The notes under the pieces: model-generated | What the model saw: the letters and a program-made list of their open reading frames with translations, nothing else | What the model was told of the DNA's origin: nothing | Database searches by the model: none | Translations under genes and position numbers: made by a program | Shown here: piece after piece, positions 55,984-64,000 of the stretch | How positions within the stretch are numbered: position 1 is the first letter of the stretch | How the letters are laid out: each line of letters begins with the position of its first letter | NCBI RefSeq assembly: GCF_018137945.1 | Contig: NZ_CP073089.1 | Span: forward strand, 1,550,001-1,614,000 | Origin: Brevibacterium sp. W7.2 | GTDB taxonomy: Bacteria > Actinomycetota > Actinomycetes > Actinomycetales > Brevibacteriaceae | Reading direction: 5' to 3' | DNA length: 64,000 bases

Positions 55984-56084
55984 GCTCTGTCCGGGCCGGA
56001 GGGCTCAGGTAAAGAACTGAGCTCTCGAAACGCAGGTGAGCCCAAACGGTGGCGGGAAGCCGGACGGGTCAGGCCGAACCGCGG
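55984..56084 (+). repeat. 101-bp repeated element, copy 1
   Basis: 98 of 101 bases match the copy 268 bases downstream. It holds a near-perfect hairpin (55999-56008 / 56017-56026, one mismatch). Lies in the gene-free stretch 55725-56540, in which I recognise no protein on either strand. Confidence 0.85.
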
Positions 56085-56251
56085 TGTGCGCCAGTTGAGG
56101 CTGAAATGGCCAGTCCTTGTCATGGCCATCTCGGTTTGGCCTGGCGCAAAGTCGAGGTGGGCGAGTCGAGTGGCTGCGGGGAGGTCTCGGAGAGATGCCG
56201 CCGACTCCGCGCACAGATGCCGCTGGTCCGACACGCTGACTTTCGTCGGCA

Positions 56252-56352
56252 GCTCTGTCCGGGCCGGAGGGCTCAGGTAAAGAACTGAGCCCTCGAAACG
56301 CAGGTGAGCCCAAACGGTGGCGGGAAGCCGGACGGGGCAGGCCGAACGGCGG
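56252..56352 (+). repeat. 101-bp repeated element, copy 2
   Basis: Differs from copy 1 at three sites. Here the hairpin is perfect: GAGGGCTCAG (56267-56276), loop GTAAAGAA, CTGAGCCCTC (56285-56294). Flanks do not match copy 1 and no target-site duplication was seen. Confidence 0.85.
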
Positions 56353-56448
56353 GGAGGCGGGCGGCGGCGCGGAAGCGCTGACCCCTACGCGGAGCGGCTT
56401 GTCCGCTGCGGAGCGTCGTGGACTCCGCGCGGCTGCGCTTGACCTCCG

Positions 56449-56494
56449 CGGAGCGCCGAATCATCGCCGTGCACAGGGATGATTCGGCGCTCCG
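56449..56494. terminator. Strong hairpin at the end of the transglutaminase operon
   Basis: A 17-bp perfect stem (CGGAGCGCCGAATCATC with its complement at 56478-56494) on a 12-base loop. No T-run, so it is either a GC-type terminator for the minus-strand operon or an RNA-end stabiliser. Confidence 0.65.
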
Positions 56495-56540
56495 GGTAGT
56501 GGTCGATCGCCGTTATGGTCGGTCGACGCGCGGCGGGCGG

Positions 56541-59114
56541 TCACTTCGGGGGAGTGAAGATGCTCGCCGGCCAGATCTTCGCGGTGATCCGGCTGCCGGG
56601 CGTCGCATGCTCGGACAGATCCGTCTGCACCTCGTCGATGACGGCCTGCGCCTCGGCGGGGGAGAGGTCCGTGGCCTGCGCCCCGTAGCGCTGCGCCTCG
56701 AGGGCGTCGATGAACGCCGACAGCGCCGTGTCGTCGTGGCGGCGGATGCCGGAAGCTGACGGAACCGGGCTGCGCAGAGCGTCGAGGCCGAGCGCCGACG
56801 GGGGCCGTCCCGCAGCCGAGCCGCCGGGCGCGCCTGCGCTGTCCGAACCGGCCGCCGCCTGACTTGCAGGCACGCGCCCGTCCTCGGTGCGGCCGTGACC
56901 CGGACCAGACGGTCCCAGCGTCCCGGCACCGGCTCCGACATCGGCACCGGCGCCTGCAGCACCGGCGCTCGAGACCCCGGCAACCCCGGCCCGGTCAAAC
57001 CCGGTGTCCCCAGCCCCACCGGAAGTCCCGGCACCCGTCTCGCCGCGGGCGGCGCGAGCACCCGCCTCGGCGACGGCAGGACCGCCGGCGAGGACGAGTT
57101 CGTTGTGGCGGAGGGTGCGGCTCGGATCGAGGCTCTGACCGTAATCGGTCGCCAGTGCCCTGATCTCCGTCCACACGTTCTCGAGGTCGACCGGAGAACC
57201 GGTGCGGCGACGGCGCTGGAGCACCCGCCACAGCGCGGGAATCGCGAGCAGCAGGAGGATGAGGACGGCGATGATGACGGCCCACATCACGGTGCCGAGA
57301 TTCGAGTTCGCCGGCTCCGCCGCCGCATCCGTCGCCTCGGTGGTCTGTCCCTCCTCGGTCGCCGGGGCGGCCTCGGACGCGCTCTCCGTCGGCTCCGCGG
57401 TCGGGGTGGCGGATTCGGTGGTCTCCTCGTTCGCCTCATCGGCGCTGCCGTCGGCGACGGTCCACGCCGGGGGAGCCCCGGCCGGTCCGCCCGGAGTGGG
57501 CTCGAAGCGCACCCAGCCGACACCGTCGAAGTAGAGCTCGGGCCACGCGTGGGAATCCTGCATCGAGACCTGGTACTCGCCGCCGTTCTCCGTGCCGGAG
57601 GCGAAGCCGACGCCGATCCGGGCGGGAATGCCCAGGGTCCGGGCCATGATCGTCATCGCCGAGGAGAACTGCACGCAGTACCCGCGCTTGTCGACGAGGA
57701 AGTCGGAGATCGCGTCCCCGCTGGCCTCCTCCGGGGCGTCGAGCGAGTACTCGAACTCGCCGCTGCGGAAGTACGCCTGGAGCAGCACGGCCGCCTCCCA
57801 CTGGTTGCTCGCCCCGGCGGTGACCTCGTCGGCGGTGTCGCGCACGCTCTGCGGCAGGGTCTCGGGCACTTCGAGCTCGGTCTCGAACTCCGCGGAGTTG
57901 ACCGGGGTCGCCGACTGCATGACGCTGACATCGGGTTCGATCGACAGGTAGTCCATCGAGTAGTCGAGCCCGCCCGAGCGTTCCCCGTTGCCGACGATCG
58001 TCAGCGAGGACTCGTCGTAGATCCACCGGCGGTCGAGTCCCTCCGGCTGCTGCGGGGCGTAGGGCGTCGGCAGGTACTGCTGATCGTACTGGCCGATCGA
58101 GAAGTCGATGCGCTGCTCGGAGTAGCCCTGGTTGCGCGGCAGACCCTGCGGCCACGGCAGGCCCTCGGCGGCGATCGCGAACTGGTCGAGCCCGAACGGC
58201 GTCGGCGCCCAGGTCTGCCCGTCGAAGGAGTTGATCGACGTCAGGCGGATCGGCTCGGGGTTCTCCGCCGTCGTCGTGTACGTGAACAGCGTCGAATCGT
58301 CCCGGGCGCCGAGGTCGGCGCGCAGGTCGAGGAACGGATTCGTCACCGTGAGGTCGCCCTGGTTGTTCGACGCGCGGTTGGGCAGCGTCGGGACCTGCGG
58401 CAGGAGCATCGGCAGGGCGATCCCGAGGATGATCGCGACCGCGCCGGCGACGACGGCGGTCAGCCCACCCCGCCACTTCGCCTGCGGGAAGTAGGGGCTG
58501 AGCATGAGGAGGAGGAACGCGGCGAGGATCGCCGCGATGTGCCACCACCGCACCTGGGCGGGGGCGAAGAACACCGGGATCATCCACAGCACGAGGAGGA
58601 GGACGCCGCTGACCTTCGGGGCGCCGAGGTCGGAGACGAGTCCGTCGATGAGGATCGTGATGAGCGTGAACGCGATCGTCAGCATCGCCGTGAAGCCGGG
58701 CGTGCTCTCCGCCGGCGGGGTCGAGGCGTAGAGGTCGCTCACCCCGGCCGAGAGGAGGTCGATGACGGCGACGAACGACTCACCGGTCGGGATGATCCCT
58801 GCGAGCAGTGTGTCGGGCGCGCAGAGGACGAGGACGGCGATGACGCCGACGATGCACTGCGCGATGACCGCGGTGCCGGTGGCCTTGAGCCCCGGGATGC
58901 TGCGGAAGACCGCCCCGACGAGGACGATGAGGAAGACGGCGACGAGGACCGGCAGCAGCCAGTCGAAGTCGGAGAAGACCGCGGAGAGCCCGATGGCGGT
59001 GAGCACCATGGCGACGAACACCGACAGCGACTCGAGCCACGTCGAGGAGCGCTGCCGCTCCTCCTGCACAGCACCGGGCTGCCCGACGTCGGGCTGCATG
59101 ACGTCGGCGCTCAT
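56541..59114 (-). CDS. Membrane transglutaminase-like protein (TgpA type)
   Basis: 857 aa. Several N-terminal membrane helices (about residues 30-220), an extracytoplasmic transglutaminase fold with the Cys in KRGYCVQFSSAM and His/Asp in DSHAWPELYFDGVGWVRFEP (about 465-545), one more helix near 610, and a Gly/Ala-rich cytoplasmic tail. Such proteins with MoxR and DUF58 neighbours are widespread; substrate unknown. The ATG overlaps the DUF58 stop. Confidence 0.87.
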   Translation of the reverse strand: MSADVMQPDVGQPGAVQEERQRSSTWLESLSVFVAMVLTAIGLSAVFSDFDWLLPVLVAVFLIVLVGAVFRSIPGLKATGTAVIAQCIVGVIAVLVLCAPDTLLAGIIPTGESFVAVIDLLSAGVSDLYASTPPAESTPGFTAMLTIAFTLITILIDGLVSDLGAPKVSGVLLLVLWMIPVFFAPAQVRWWHIAAILAAFLLLMLSPYFPQAKWRGGLTAVVAGAVAIILGIALPMLLPQVPTLPNRASNNQGDLTVTNPFLDLRADLGARDDSTLFTYTTTAENPEPIRLTSINSFDGQTWAPTPFGLDQFAIAAEGLPWPQGLPRNQGYSEQRIDFSIGQYDQQYLPTPYAPQQPEGLDRRWIYDESSLTIVGNGERSGGLDYSMDYLSIEPDVSVMQSATPVNSAEFETELEVPETLPQSVRDTADEVTAGASNQWEAAVLLQAYFRSGEFEYSLDAPEEASGDAISDFLVDKRGYCVQFSSAMTIMARTLGIPARIGVGFASGTENGGEYQVSMQDSHAWPELYFDGVGWVRFEPTPGGPAGAPPAWTVADGSADEANEETTESATPTAEPTESASEAAPATEEGQTTEATDAAAEPANSNLGTVMWAVIIAVLILLLLAIPALWRVLQRRRRTGSPVDLENVWTEIRALATDYGQSLDPSRTLRHNELVLAGGPAVAEAGARAARGETGAGTSGGAGDTGFDRAGVAGVSSAGAAGAGADVGAGAGTLGPSGPGHGRTEDGRVPASQAAAGSDSAGAPGGSAAGRPPSALGLDALRSPVPSASGIRRHDDTALSAFIDALEAQRYGAQATDLSPAEAQAVIDEVQTDLSEHATPGSRITAKIWPASIFTPPK

Positions 59115-60259
59115 CGCACGACCCGCTTCGAGTCGAAGGTCGTCCAGGATTCGGGCAGGTCTTCGCTCAAACCGAGCATCGTCATGTCATCGATCTCCGA
59201 GAGGCTGCGGACGGTGATGGGGATCCGGCGCGTGAACTGCGCGGCCATCGCCTGGGCGCGGGCGTCATCGGCGGCGCAGATGACGACGTGGTTGGGGTTG
59301 TCGTGGGAGGGCAGGTGGGCCGGTCCCGGTTCGACGAGCGCGGTGAGCAGGCGCAGGCGGTCGACGTCGCGCGGGCCCCGGAACCGGAGCTCATGGCCGG
59401 GGGTGATCATGCAGACCTCGTAGTCCGCGCGGAGGAAGGCGACACCGGCGGCGGCCGCCGCGGCGAGGAGGAACTCCTGCTCGAGGTCGTCCGGGGGCTC
59501 CTCGGCGCCGACGAGATCGACGACGATGAGCGCGTGGAGCGTCTCCTCCTCGGCTTCGTGGCGGACCATGAGCTCACCCGACTTCGCCGTCGTCGGCCAG
59601 TGGACGTGGCGCAGATCGTCGCCGGGCACGTACTCCCGGGTGTGGAAGTCGCGGGTCGTGTGGCCCGAGCGGATCTTGCCCTCGTCGAGGCGCGCCGGTC
59701 GGTTCGCGGTGTCCCCGGGGATCCGGGCGCCGAGGGAGGGCACGGCCACGGCGATCGGCTGCGCGCCGAGCACCTTCTTCTTCGCCGTGACGAGGCTGAA
59801 GGGACCGGCGACGGTGACGAGCACCGCCTCGATGCCGCTGAGGCCGCGACGGTTCGGGGTGAAGGAGGTGACGACGTTCTGCGAGCGGCCCCCGGCCAGC
59901 GGCGGCACCTCGCCGACGGTCGAGTCGCCGAAGCCGTCGGCGGCGACGAAGTCGATCGTCGACGCAGGCACCGCGAGGTGACCGGTGTTGCGGACGACGG
60001 CGTCGATCTCGACCTCCTTGCCCTCGGGCGCCAGCGGGTAGCGCTCGTCTCCGGGTTGGAGCCGGACCTCGGGCAGGGGAGTGTGCAGGGTCACCGAGAT
60101 CCGGCGCGTGCCCCAGCCGATGAGGGCGGCGGAGAGGCCGACGAGCCCGATGAGGAGCAGTCCCGCCGGGAGAAGGCCGGGCAGAGCGAACCGGTAGGCG
60201 CCGACGATGAGCGCGGCTCCGGCGATGATGAAGATGATTCCCGAGGTCGAAAGCCGCAT
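59111..60259 (-). CDS. DUF58 (von Willebrand-like) membrane protein
   Basis: 382 aa from ATG 60259. Two N-terminal membrane helices (about 5-50), a beta-rich segment, then the DUF58 motif GDDLRHVHWPTTAKSGELMV (about 207-226). Works with MoxR ATPases in complex assembly; target unclear. The start follows the moxR stop by 4 bases; the longer ORF upstream lies within moxR. Confidence 0.87.
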   Translation of the reverse strand: MRLSTSGIIFIIAGAALIVGAYRFALPGLLPAGLLLIGLVGLSAALIGWGTRRISVTLHTPLPEVRLQPGDERYPLAPEGKEVEIDAVVRNTGHLAVPASTIDFVAADGFGDSTVGEVPPLAGGRSQNVVTSFTPNRRGLSGIEAVLVTVAGPFSLVTAKKKVLGAQPIAVAVPSLGARIPGDTANRPARLDEGKIRSGHTTRDFHTREYVPGDDLRHVHWPTTAKSGELMVRHEAEEETLHALIVVDLVGAEEPPDDLEQEFLLAAAAAAGVAFLRADYEVCMITPGHELRFRGPRDVDRLRLLTALVEPGPAHLPSHDNPNHVVICAADDARAQAMAAQFTRRIPITVRSLSEIDDMTMLGLSEDLPESWTTFDSKRVVR

Positions 60260-60263
60260 GCCG

Positions 60264-61253
60264 TCACTGATTCGTCGAGACGGGCACTCGCGCGAGCACG
60301 CGGGCGATGAGGTCGGCCGCGAGTTCCGAGTCGTCGCCGTCGCGCGGGATGATGCGGTGGGCGAGGATGAAGGGCGCGAGCGCCTGGATGTCGTCGGGCG
60401 TGACGAAGGTTCGACCCGACAGGGCGGCCCTGGCCTTCGCGGCGCGCAGCAGGTGGACGCCGCCGCGCGGCGAGGAGCCGAGCACGATCGCCTGGTCATT
60501 GCGCGTCGCCTGGAGGATCGCGACGATGTACTCGCGCAGCGCCGGGCTCGCCGAGACGTGGCGGACGATGTCGCGGGCCTGCTTGATCTGCTCGAGGCTC
60601 GTCACCGCCTGCGCCGCGGTGAGCGGATCGTGCTCGATCTGGTTGTCGAGCAGGTCGACCTCATCGGCCGTCGACGGGTAGCCGAGCGAGATGCGCGTCA
60701 TGAAGCGGTCGCGCTGGGCCTCGGGCAGAGCGTACGTGCCCTCCATGTCGATGGGGTTCTGAGTGGCGACGACGATGAACGGCGAGGGCATCATGTGCGT
60801 CTCGCCGTCGATCGTCGCCTGGCCCTCGGCCATGCACTCTAGCATCGCCGACTGCGTCTTCGGGGACGCGCGGTTGATCTCGTCGGCGATGATGATGTTG
60901 GCGAACACGGGACCGCGGCGGAACTCGAAGTGCCGGGTCTCCTGATTGAAGAGGTTGACGCCGACGACATCGGTGGGCAGCAGGTCCGGAGTGAACTGGA
61001 TGCGGCGCACCGAGCCGTCGACGACCTTGCCCATCGCCCGCGCGAGCAGGGTCTTGCCGACGCCCGGCACATCCTCGAGCAGCACGTGGCCGCCGGCGAG
61101 GAGGGCGATGAGGGAGAGGCCCACGGCCTCGTCCTTGCCCTCGAGCACTGAGTTCATCGCAGTGCGCGCCCGTGATGTCAGCTGCTGTACCCACTCGATG
61201 TGCTCGGCACCGATGACTGAATTGGTCTGTGTGGCTTCCTGGCTCGTCGACAT
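60264..61253 (-). CDS. MoxR family AAA+ ATPase
   Basis: 329 aa from ATG 61253. Walker A EDVPGVGKT (about 61-69), Walker B IIADEINRASPKTQ (about 118-131) and the sensor ATQNPI. Chaperone-like ATPase that acts with DUF58 proteins. GACAAT lies 6 bases before the ATG, so the mRNA may be leaderless; an AGGG further up is poorly spaced. First gene of the moxR-DUF58-transglutaminase operon. Confidence 0.88.
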   Translation of the reverse strand: MSTSQEATQTNSVIGAEHIEWVQQLTSRARTAMNSVLEGKDEAVGLSLIALLAGGHVLLEDVPGVGKTLLARAMGKVVDGSVRRIQFTPDLLPTDVVGVNLFNQETRHFEFRRGPVFANIIIADEINRASPKTQSAMLECMAEGQATIDGETHMMPSPFIVVATQNPIDMEGTYALPEAQRDRFMTRISLGYPSTADEVDLLDNQIEHDPLTAAQAVTSLEQIKQARDIVRHVSASPALREYIVAILQATRNDQAIVLGSSPRGGVHLLRAAKARAALSGRTFVTPDDIQALAPFILAHRIIPRDGDDSELAADLIARVLARVPVSTNQ

Positions 61254-61316
61254 GCGTCCATTGTCCCTTATTAGGGGCCCGGTCCGCACACGGGCGCCTC
61301 TCAGGATCTCCGGCCT

Positions 61317-61601
61317 CCCCACTTCCCTCCCCACCGCCCTCCACCACCTCCTCCACTTCGCCCCACCGGATTCCCCACATTCCTCCCCACGTCGCCCCAC
61401 CTCGGCGACGATCCCCGGATTCTCGGGGCAGAGGTGCGCGCCGAGGCGGTCGTCCGAGTCCGAGATCGCCCAGTTCAGGACCCCCGGAGACGCGCGGACG
61501 GGAGATTTCTTCCACTTTCCTCCACGGGTCTGACCTGGGCTTTTATAGGGTTCACAGGCGAAAGTGGGGTCAGGTGCTGGAATGGGTGGAGGGAAGTGGA
61601 G
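61317..61601. promoter_or_regulatory. Cluster of MraZ-box-like GTGG motifs between moxR and mraZ
   Basis: Forward copies: GAAAGTGGGG (61560-61569), AATGGGTGGAG (61581-61591), GGAAGTGGAG (61592-61601). Reverse copies: 61317-61326 (GGAAGTGGGG), 61351-61360 (CGAAGTGGAG), around 61370-61383, and 61510-61523 (GGAGGAAAGTGGAA). MraZ is known to bind tandem GTGG-type boxes before its own gene. A TTTATAGGGT (61541-61550) may be part of the mraZ promoter. Confidence 0.6.
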
Positions 61602-61650
61602 TACTGTGGTTGCTATCGGAGCCGATTGGTTTCGAAAGGGGTGAGACGAC

Positions 61651-62082
61651 ATGTTCTTGGGCACTCATATGCAGAAGCTCGACGACAAGGGTCGCCTCAT
61701 CCTGCCCGCGAAGTTCCGCGACGAGCTCTCGCCCGGACTCGTTCTCACACGTGGCCAGGAGAACTGCCTCACCCTGTTCCCCACCACGGAGTTCGAAGCC
61801 GAGCACGAGCGGATCCAGAACGCGCCGAAGACGAACAAGGAGGCACGCGACTACCAGCGCGTGTTCCTGTCAGCGGCCTTCGCAGACCAGCCGGACAAGC
61901 AGGGACGGATCACCGTTCCGCACATATTGCGGCAGTACGCATCACTCGACCGGGAAGTCGCGGTGATCGGCATGGGAAACCGAGTCGAGATCTGGGATGC
62001 CCCGACATGGGAGGAGTACCTCGTCGGCGCGCAGCAGGCCTTCGCCGAACGCGAGAACGAGGTGATCCCCGGAGTGATCTGA
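61651..62082 (+). CDS. mraZ: Transcriptional regulator MraZ
   Basis: 143 aa with two SpoVT/AbrB-like DNA-binding halves: HMQKLDDKGRLILPAKFRDE (about 6-25) and ADQPDKQGRITVPHILRQYA (about 75-94). First gene of the division and cell-wall cluster; represses its own operon in other bacteria. AAAGGGG is the ribosome site. The 397-base gap upstream holds its likely binding boxes. Confidence 0.94.
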   Translation: MFLGTHMQKLDDKGRLILPAKFRDELSPGLVLTRGQENCLTLFPTTEFEAEHERIQNAPKTNKEARDYQRVFLSAAFADQPDKQGRITVPHILRQYASLDREVAVIGMGNRVEIWDAPTWEEYLVGAQQAFAERENEVIPGVI

Positions 62083-62287
62083 TTCTGCTCGGGCTCGATC
62101 CTTGCCCGCCGTGCATGGGGTTTCGGGGCACTTCCCCGGTTCCGAAGCACACCAGTCCTGACACACTTCCCCGGTGCCAGGGCCACGGCGGACAAGGTTC
62201 CGGCTCCAGCAGGACGCCCGGCCGGCAGGCCGGTCGACGCAGCCAGCCGCCGACGCACACCGACGACCACGCACGAAGGGCCCGACC

Positions 62288-63250
62288 ATGAACGCACAGC
62301 ATGTGCCAGTGCTCCTGGCCCGCGTGGTCGAGCTCATCGGCGTCGGCGTCGCGGCGGCCCGGGCACAGGGCATCACCCCCGTCGTCGTCGACGGCACGCT
62401 CGGCATGGGCGGTCACGCCGAGGCGGTGCTCACGGCCTTCCCCGACGTCCACCTCGTCGGCCTCGACCGCGACCGGGACGCCATCGCGATCGCGAGTGCT
62501 CGCCTGCAGCCGTTCGCCGACCGCACCGACATCGTCCACGCCGTCGACGACGAGCTCCCGAGCGTCCTCGACGACCTCGGGATCGAGGCGATCAGCGCGA
62601 TCCTCCTCGACCTCGGCGTCTCCTCCCTCCAGCTCGACGAGGACGAGCGCGGATTCTCCTACTCCCGTCCGGCGCCGCTGGACATGCGGATGGACCAGAC
62701 CCAGGCACTGACCGCCGCCGAGGTGCTCGCGACCTACTCCGAAGCCGACCTCCGTCGCATCCTGAAGGACTACGGCGAGGAGAAGATGGCCGGGAAGATC
62801 GCGAAGATCATCGTCGCCGACCGCGCGGAGACGCCGTGGACGACCTCGGATCAGCTCGCGGCGATGCTCACCCGCGTCCTGCCCGACACGAAGAAGCGCT
62901 CCCACCCGGCCAAGCGGACGTTCCAGGCGCTGCGGATCGAGGTCAACGACGAACTCGGGGTGCTGCGCACCGCGCTGCCGGCAGCGCTCGAGGCCCTCCA
63001 CCTCGGCGGCGTTGCCGTCATCGAGTCCTACCAGTCGCTCGAGGACACGATCGTCAAGAAGATCTTCCGCGCCGGCACCCACACCCAGGCCCCACCGGAC
63101 CTGCCCGTCGTGCCCGAGCACATGCAGCCGTGGCTGCGGGAGATCGTGCGCGGCGCCGAAGTCGCCGATGAGGAAGAGGCGGAGAGCAATCCCCGCGCCA
63201 AGAGCGTGCGCCTGCGCGCCGTCGAGAAGATCAGGGAGGCACAGCCGTGA
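62288..63250 (+). CDS. rsmH: 16S rRNA (cytosine-1402 N4)-methyltransferase RsmH
   Basis: 320 aa. SAM motif VVDGTLGMGGHAEAVL (about 38-53), LDLGVSSLQLDEDERGFSY (about 113-131) and HPAKRTFQALRIEVNDEL (about 207-224) are hallmarks. Starts MNAQHVPVLLARVVEL; GAAGGG precedes the ATG. The 205-base gap from mraZ has two CACTTCCCC copies (62129-62137, 62164-62172), which read GGGGAAGTG on the other strand and resemble the mraZ boxes. Confidence 0.94.
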   Translation: MNAQHVPVLLARVVELIGVGVAAARAQGITPVVVDGTLGMGGHAEAVLTAFPDVHLVGLDRDRDAIAIASARLQPFADRTDIVHAVDDELPSVLDDLGIEAISAILLDLGVSSLQLDEDERGFSYSRPAPLDMRMDQTQALTAAEVLATYSEADLRRILKDYGEEKMAGKIAKIIVADRAETPWTTSDQLAAMLTRVLPDTKKRSHPAKRTFQALRIEVNDELGVLRTALPAALEALHLGGVAVIESYQSLEDTIVKKIFRAGTHTQAPPDLPVVPEHMQPWLREIVRGAEVADEEEAESNPRAKSVRLRAVEKIREAQP

Positions 63251-63789
63251 GTCACGCCCCAGCCGTCACCCGGCCACAGCACCGCACACCGGCGACGACG
63301 ACGCCGGCCCCGCGCCTGCGGCTGCTGAAGTTCGAGCTGCCGAAGTCGAAGCTGCCCTTCTCGCTGCTGTGCCTGGGCATCCTCGTCACCGCTCTCGTCG
63401 CCGTCCTCCTGCTCAATATCTACATCTCCAACACCTCGTACCAGATCGATCAGCTGGGGGCGCAGAAGGAGCAGCTCGCCGAGGAGAAGGACCGCCTCGT
63501 CGAGGACAACTCCTACCGCGAGTCCCCGCAGAACATCGCGAAGGCCGCCGAGGAGCTCGGACTCGTCCGCGACACCTCCCCGGAGTTCCTCGACGCGAAG
63601 ACCGGGAAGGTCATCGACGCCCCGCCGATCGACGAGAGCGGAGACAAGGAGCCGGCAGTTGTGCCCGGCCCGCGCGCCGATACCAGGGATGACCTCCGGC
63701 CCAATCTACGATCGGATGAGACGTTGCCCGTCGTCGGCGGCAGCCCGAGCAAGGACATCGCGCCTCCCGCGCAGGTCGCTCCCAAGTGA
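63247..63789 (+). CDS. FtsL-like division protein (Rv2164c position)
   Basis: 180 aa. Cytoplasmic Pro/Thr-rich lead, one membrane helix (about 38-60), then a short coiled coil (IDQLGAQKEQLAEEKDRLVE, about 67-86) and a disordered tail. This is the FtsL/DivIC-type layout between rsmH and the division penicillin-binding protein. GTG overlaps the rsmH stop. Confidence 0.82.
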   Translation: MSHAPAVTRPQHRTPATTTPAPRLRLLKFELPKSKLPFSLLCLGILVTALVAVLLLNIYISNTSYQIDQLGAQKEQLAEEKDRLVEDNSYRESPQNIAKAAEELGLVRDTSPEFLDAKTGKVIDAPPIDESGDKEPAVVPGPRADTRDDLRPNLRSDETLPVVGGSPSKDIAPPAQVAPK

Positions 63790-63851
63790 GCGGCACGTAC
63801 GGCAGGCGACGGCAGTGACAGAGATTTGAGCCGATGAGGTAAGGACGAAGT

Positions 63852-64000
63852 ATGGCCCCGCGGACACGCAAGGCGAAGAAGACTCCCAACCTCCGTCGCC
63901 GTGTCGCGGTCATCGCAGCCTTCTCGGCTCTCGTCCTCGTCATCACCGGCGTGCGCCTCATCTCGATCCAGGGCATGGATTCGATGAAGCTCGCCGAACA
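63852..64000 (+). CDS. ftsI: Division penicillin-binding protein, N-terminus only
   Basis: 49 codons up to the window edge: a basic cytoplasmic lead, then one membrane helix (VAVIAAFSALVLVITGVRLI). Position after rsmH and the FtsL-like gene, as for PbpB (Rv2163c), makes it the septal transpeptidase; the catalytic domain lies outside the window. AAGGA is the ribosome site. Confidence 0.8.
   Translation, partial: MAPRTRKAKKTPNLRRRVAVIAAFSALVLVITGVRLISIQGMDSMKLAE

Noticed and set aside
55266..56234. A 322-codon minus-strand frame across the DUF3040 gene and the repeat region
   Set aside because: No recognisable domain; the DUF3040 reading on the plus strand is convincing, and part of the frame is the 101-bp repeat.

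Overview
The window is high-GC, gene-dense chromosomal DNA from an actinobacterium. It is most likely from the order Micrococcales, and a Brevibacterium-like organism fits best. This is inferred from gene order, GTG/TTG starts, four-base ATGA/GTGA overlaps between genes and several apparently leaderless promoters. I see no phage, insertion sequence, integron or CRISPR array. The only stable RNA found is one tRNA-Pro(GGG).

Region 1 (1-2400, minus strand) holds a choline-to-glycine-betaine pair: a choline oxidase (codA, cut by the window edge) behind betaine aldehyde dehydrogenase (betB). Region 2 (2777-28256, plus strand) is a long run that follows the Mycobacterium tuberculosis order Rv1691-Rv1713: TPR protein, HAD phosphatase, a 54-aa protein, tlyA, nadK, recN, steA, steB/mctB, [MraY-like protein, MurJ-like flippase, two glycosyltransferases], pyrG, NUDIX hydrolase, xerD, parA, scpA, scpB, a pseudouridine synthase, tyrA, cmk and der, then an AI-2E family exporter. 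The bracketed lipid-carrier and glycosyl genes are not in the M. tuberculosis order as I know it. The first gene carries about 25 copies of an Arg-Gly-rich repeat in front of its TPR-like domain.

Region 3 (28257-44340) is more accessory. It has a YciO-type protein between two repeat-filled gaps, an SDR/thiolase pair, a MATE exporter, a GNAT acetyltransferase, an M1 aminopeptidase, a 1,311-aa Pls/PosA-type single-module peptide synthetase whose hand-read specificity code resembles that for lysine, an amidohydrolase, a DedA protein behind a palindromic operator and a 14-codon leaderless ORF, and two MFS transporters.

Region 4 (44523-55724) has tRNA-Pro, then gcvH, a GarA-like FHA protein and a DUF151 nuclease (compare Rv1826-Rv1829). 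After these come class II DAHP synthase, a PASTA kinase, a LysM/transglycosylase protein, an Rv2175c-like DNA-binding protein and a polyprenyl diphosphate synthase (compare Rv2178c-Rv2173). A lipoprotein, DNA polymerase IV and a DUF3040 protein follow.

Region 5 (55725-64000) starts with a gene-free stretch holding a duplicated 101-bp element. Next is a minus-strand moxR-DUF58-transglutaminase operon, then the start of the division and cell-wall cluster (mraZ, rsmH, ftsL-like, and a penicillin-binding protein cut by the right edge). The moxR-mraZ gap is packed with GTGG-type motifs that look like MraZ boxes.

All functions are inferred from motifs and synteny read by eye; no database search was run.
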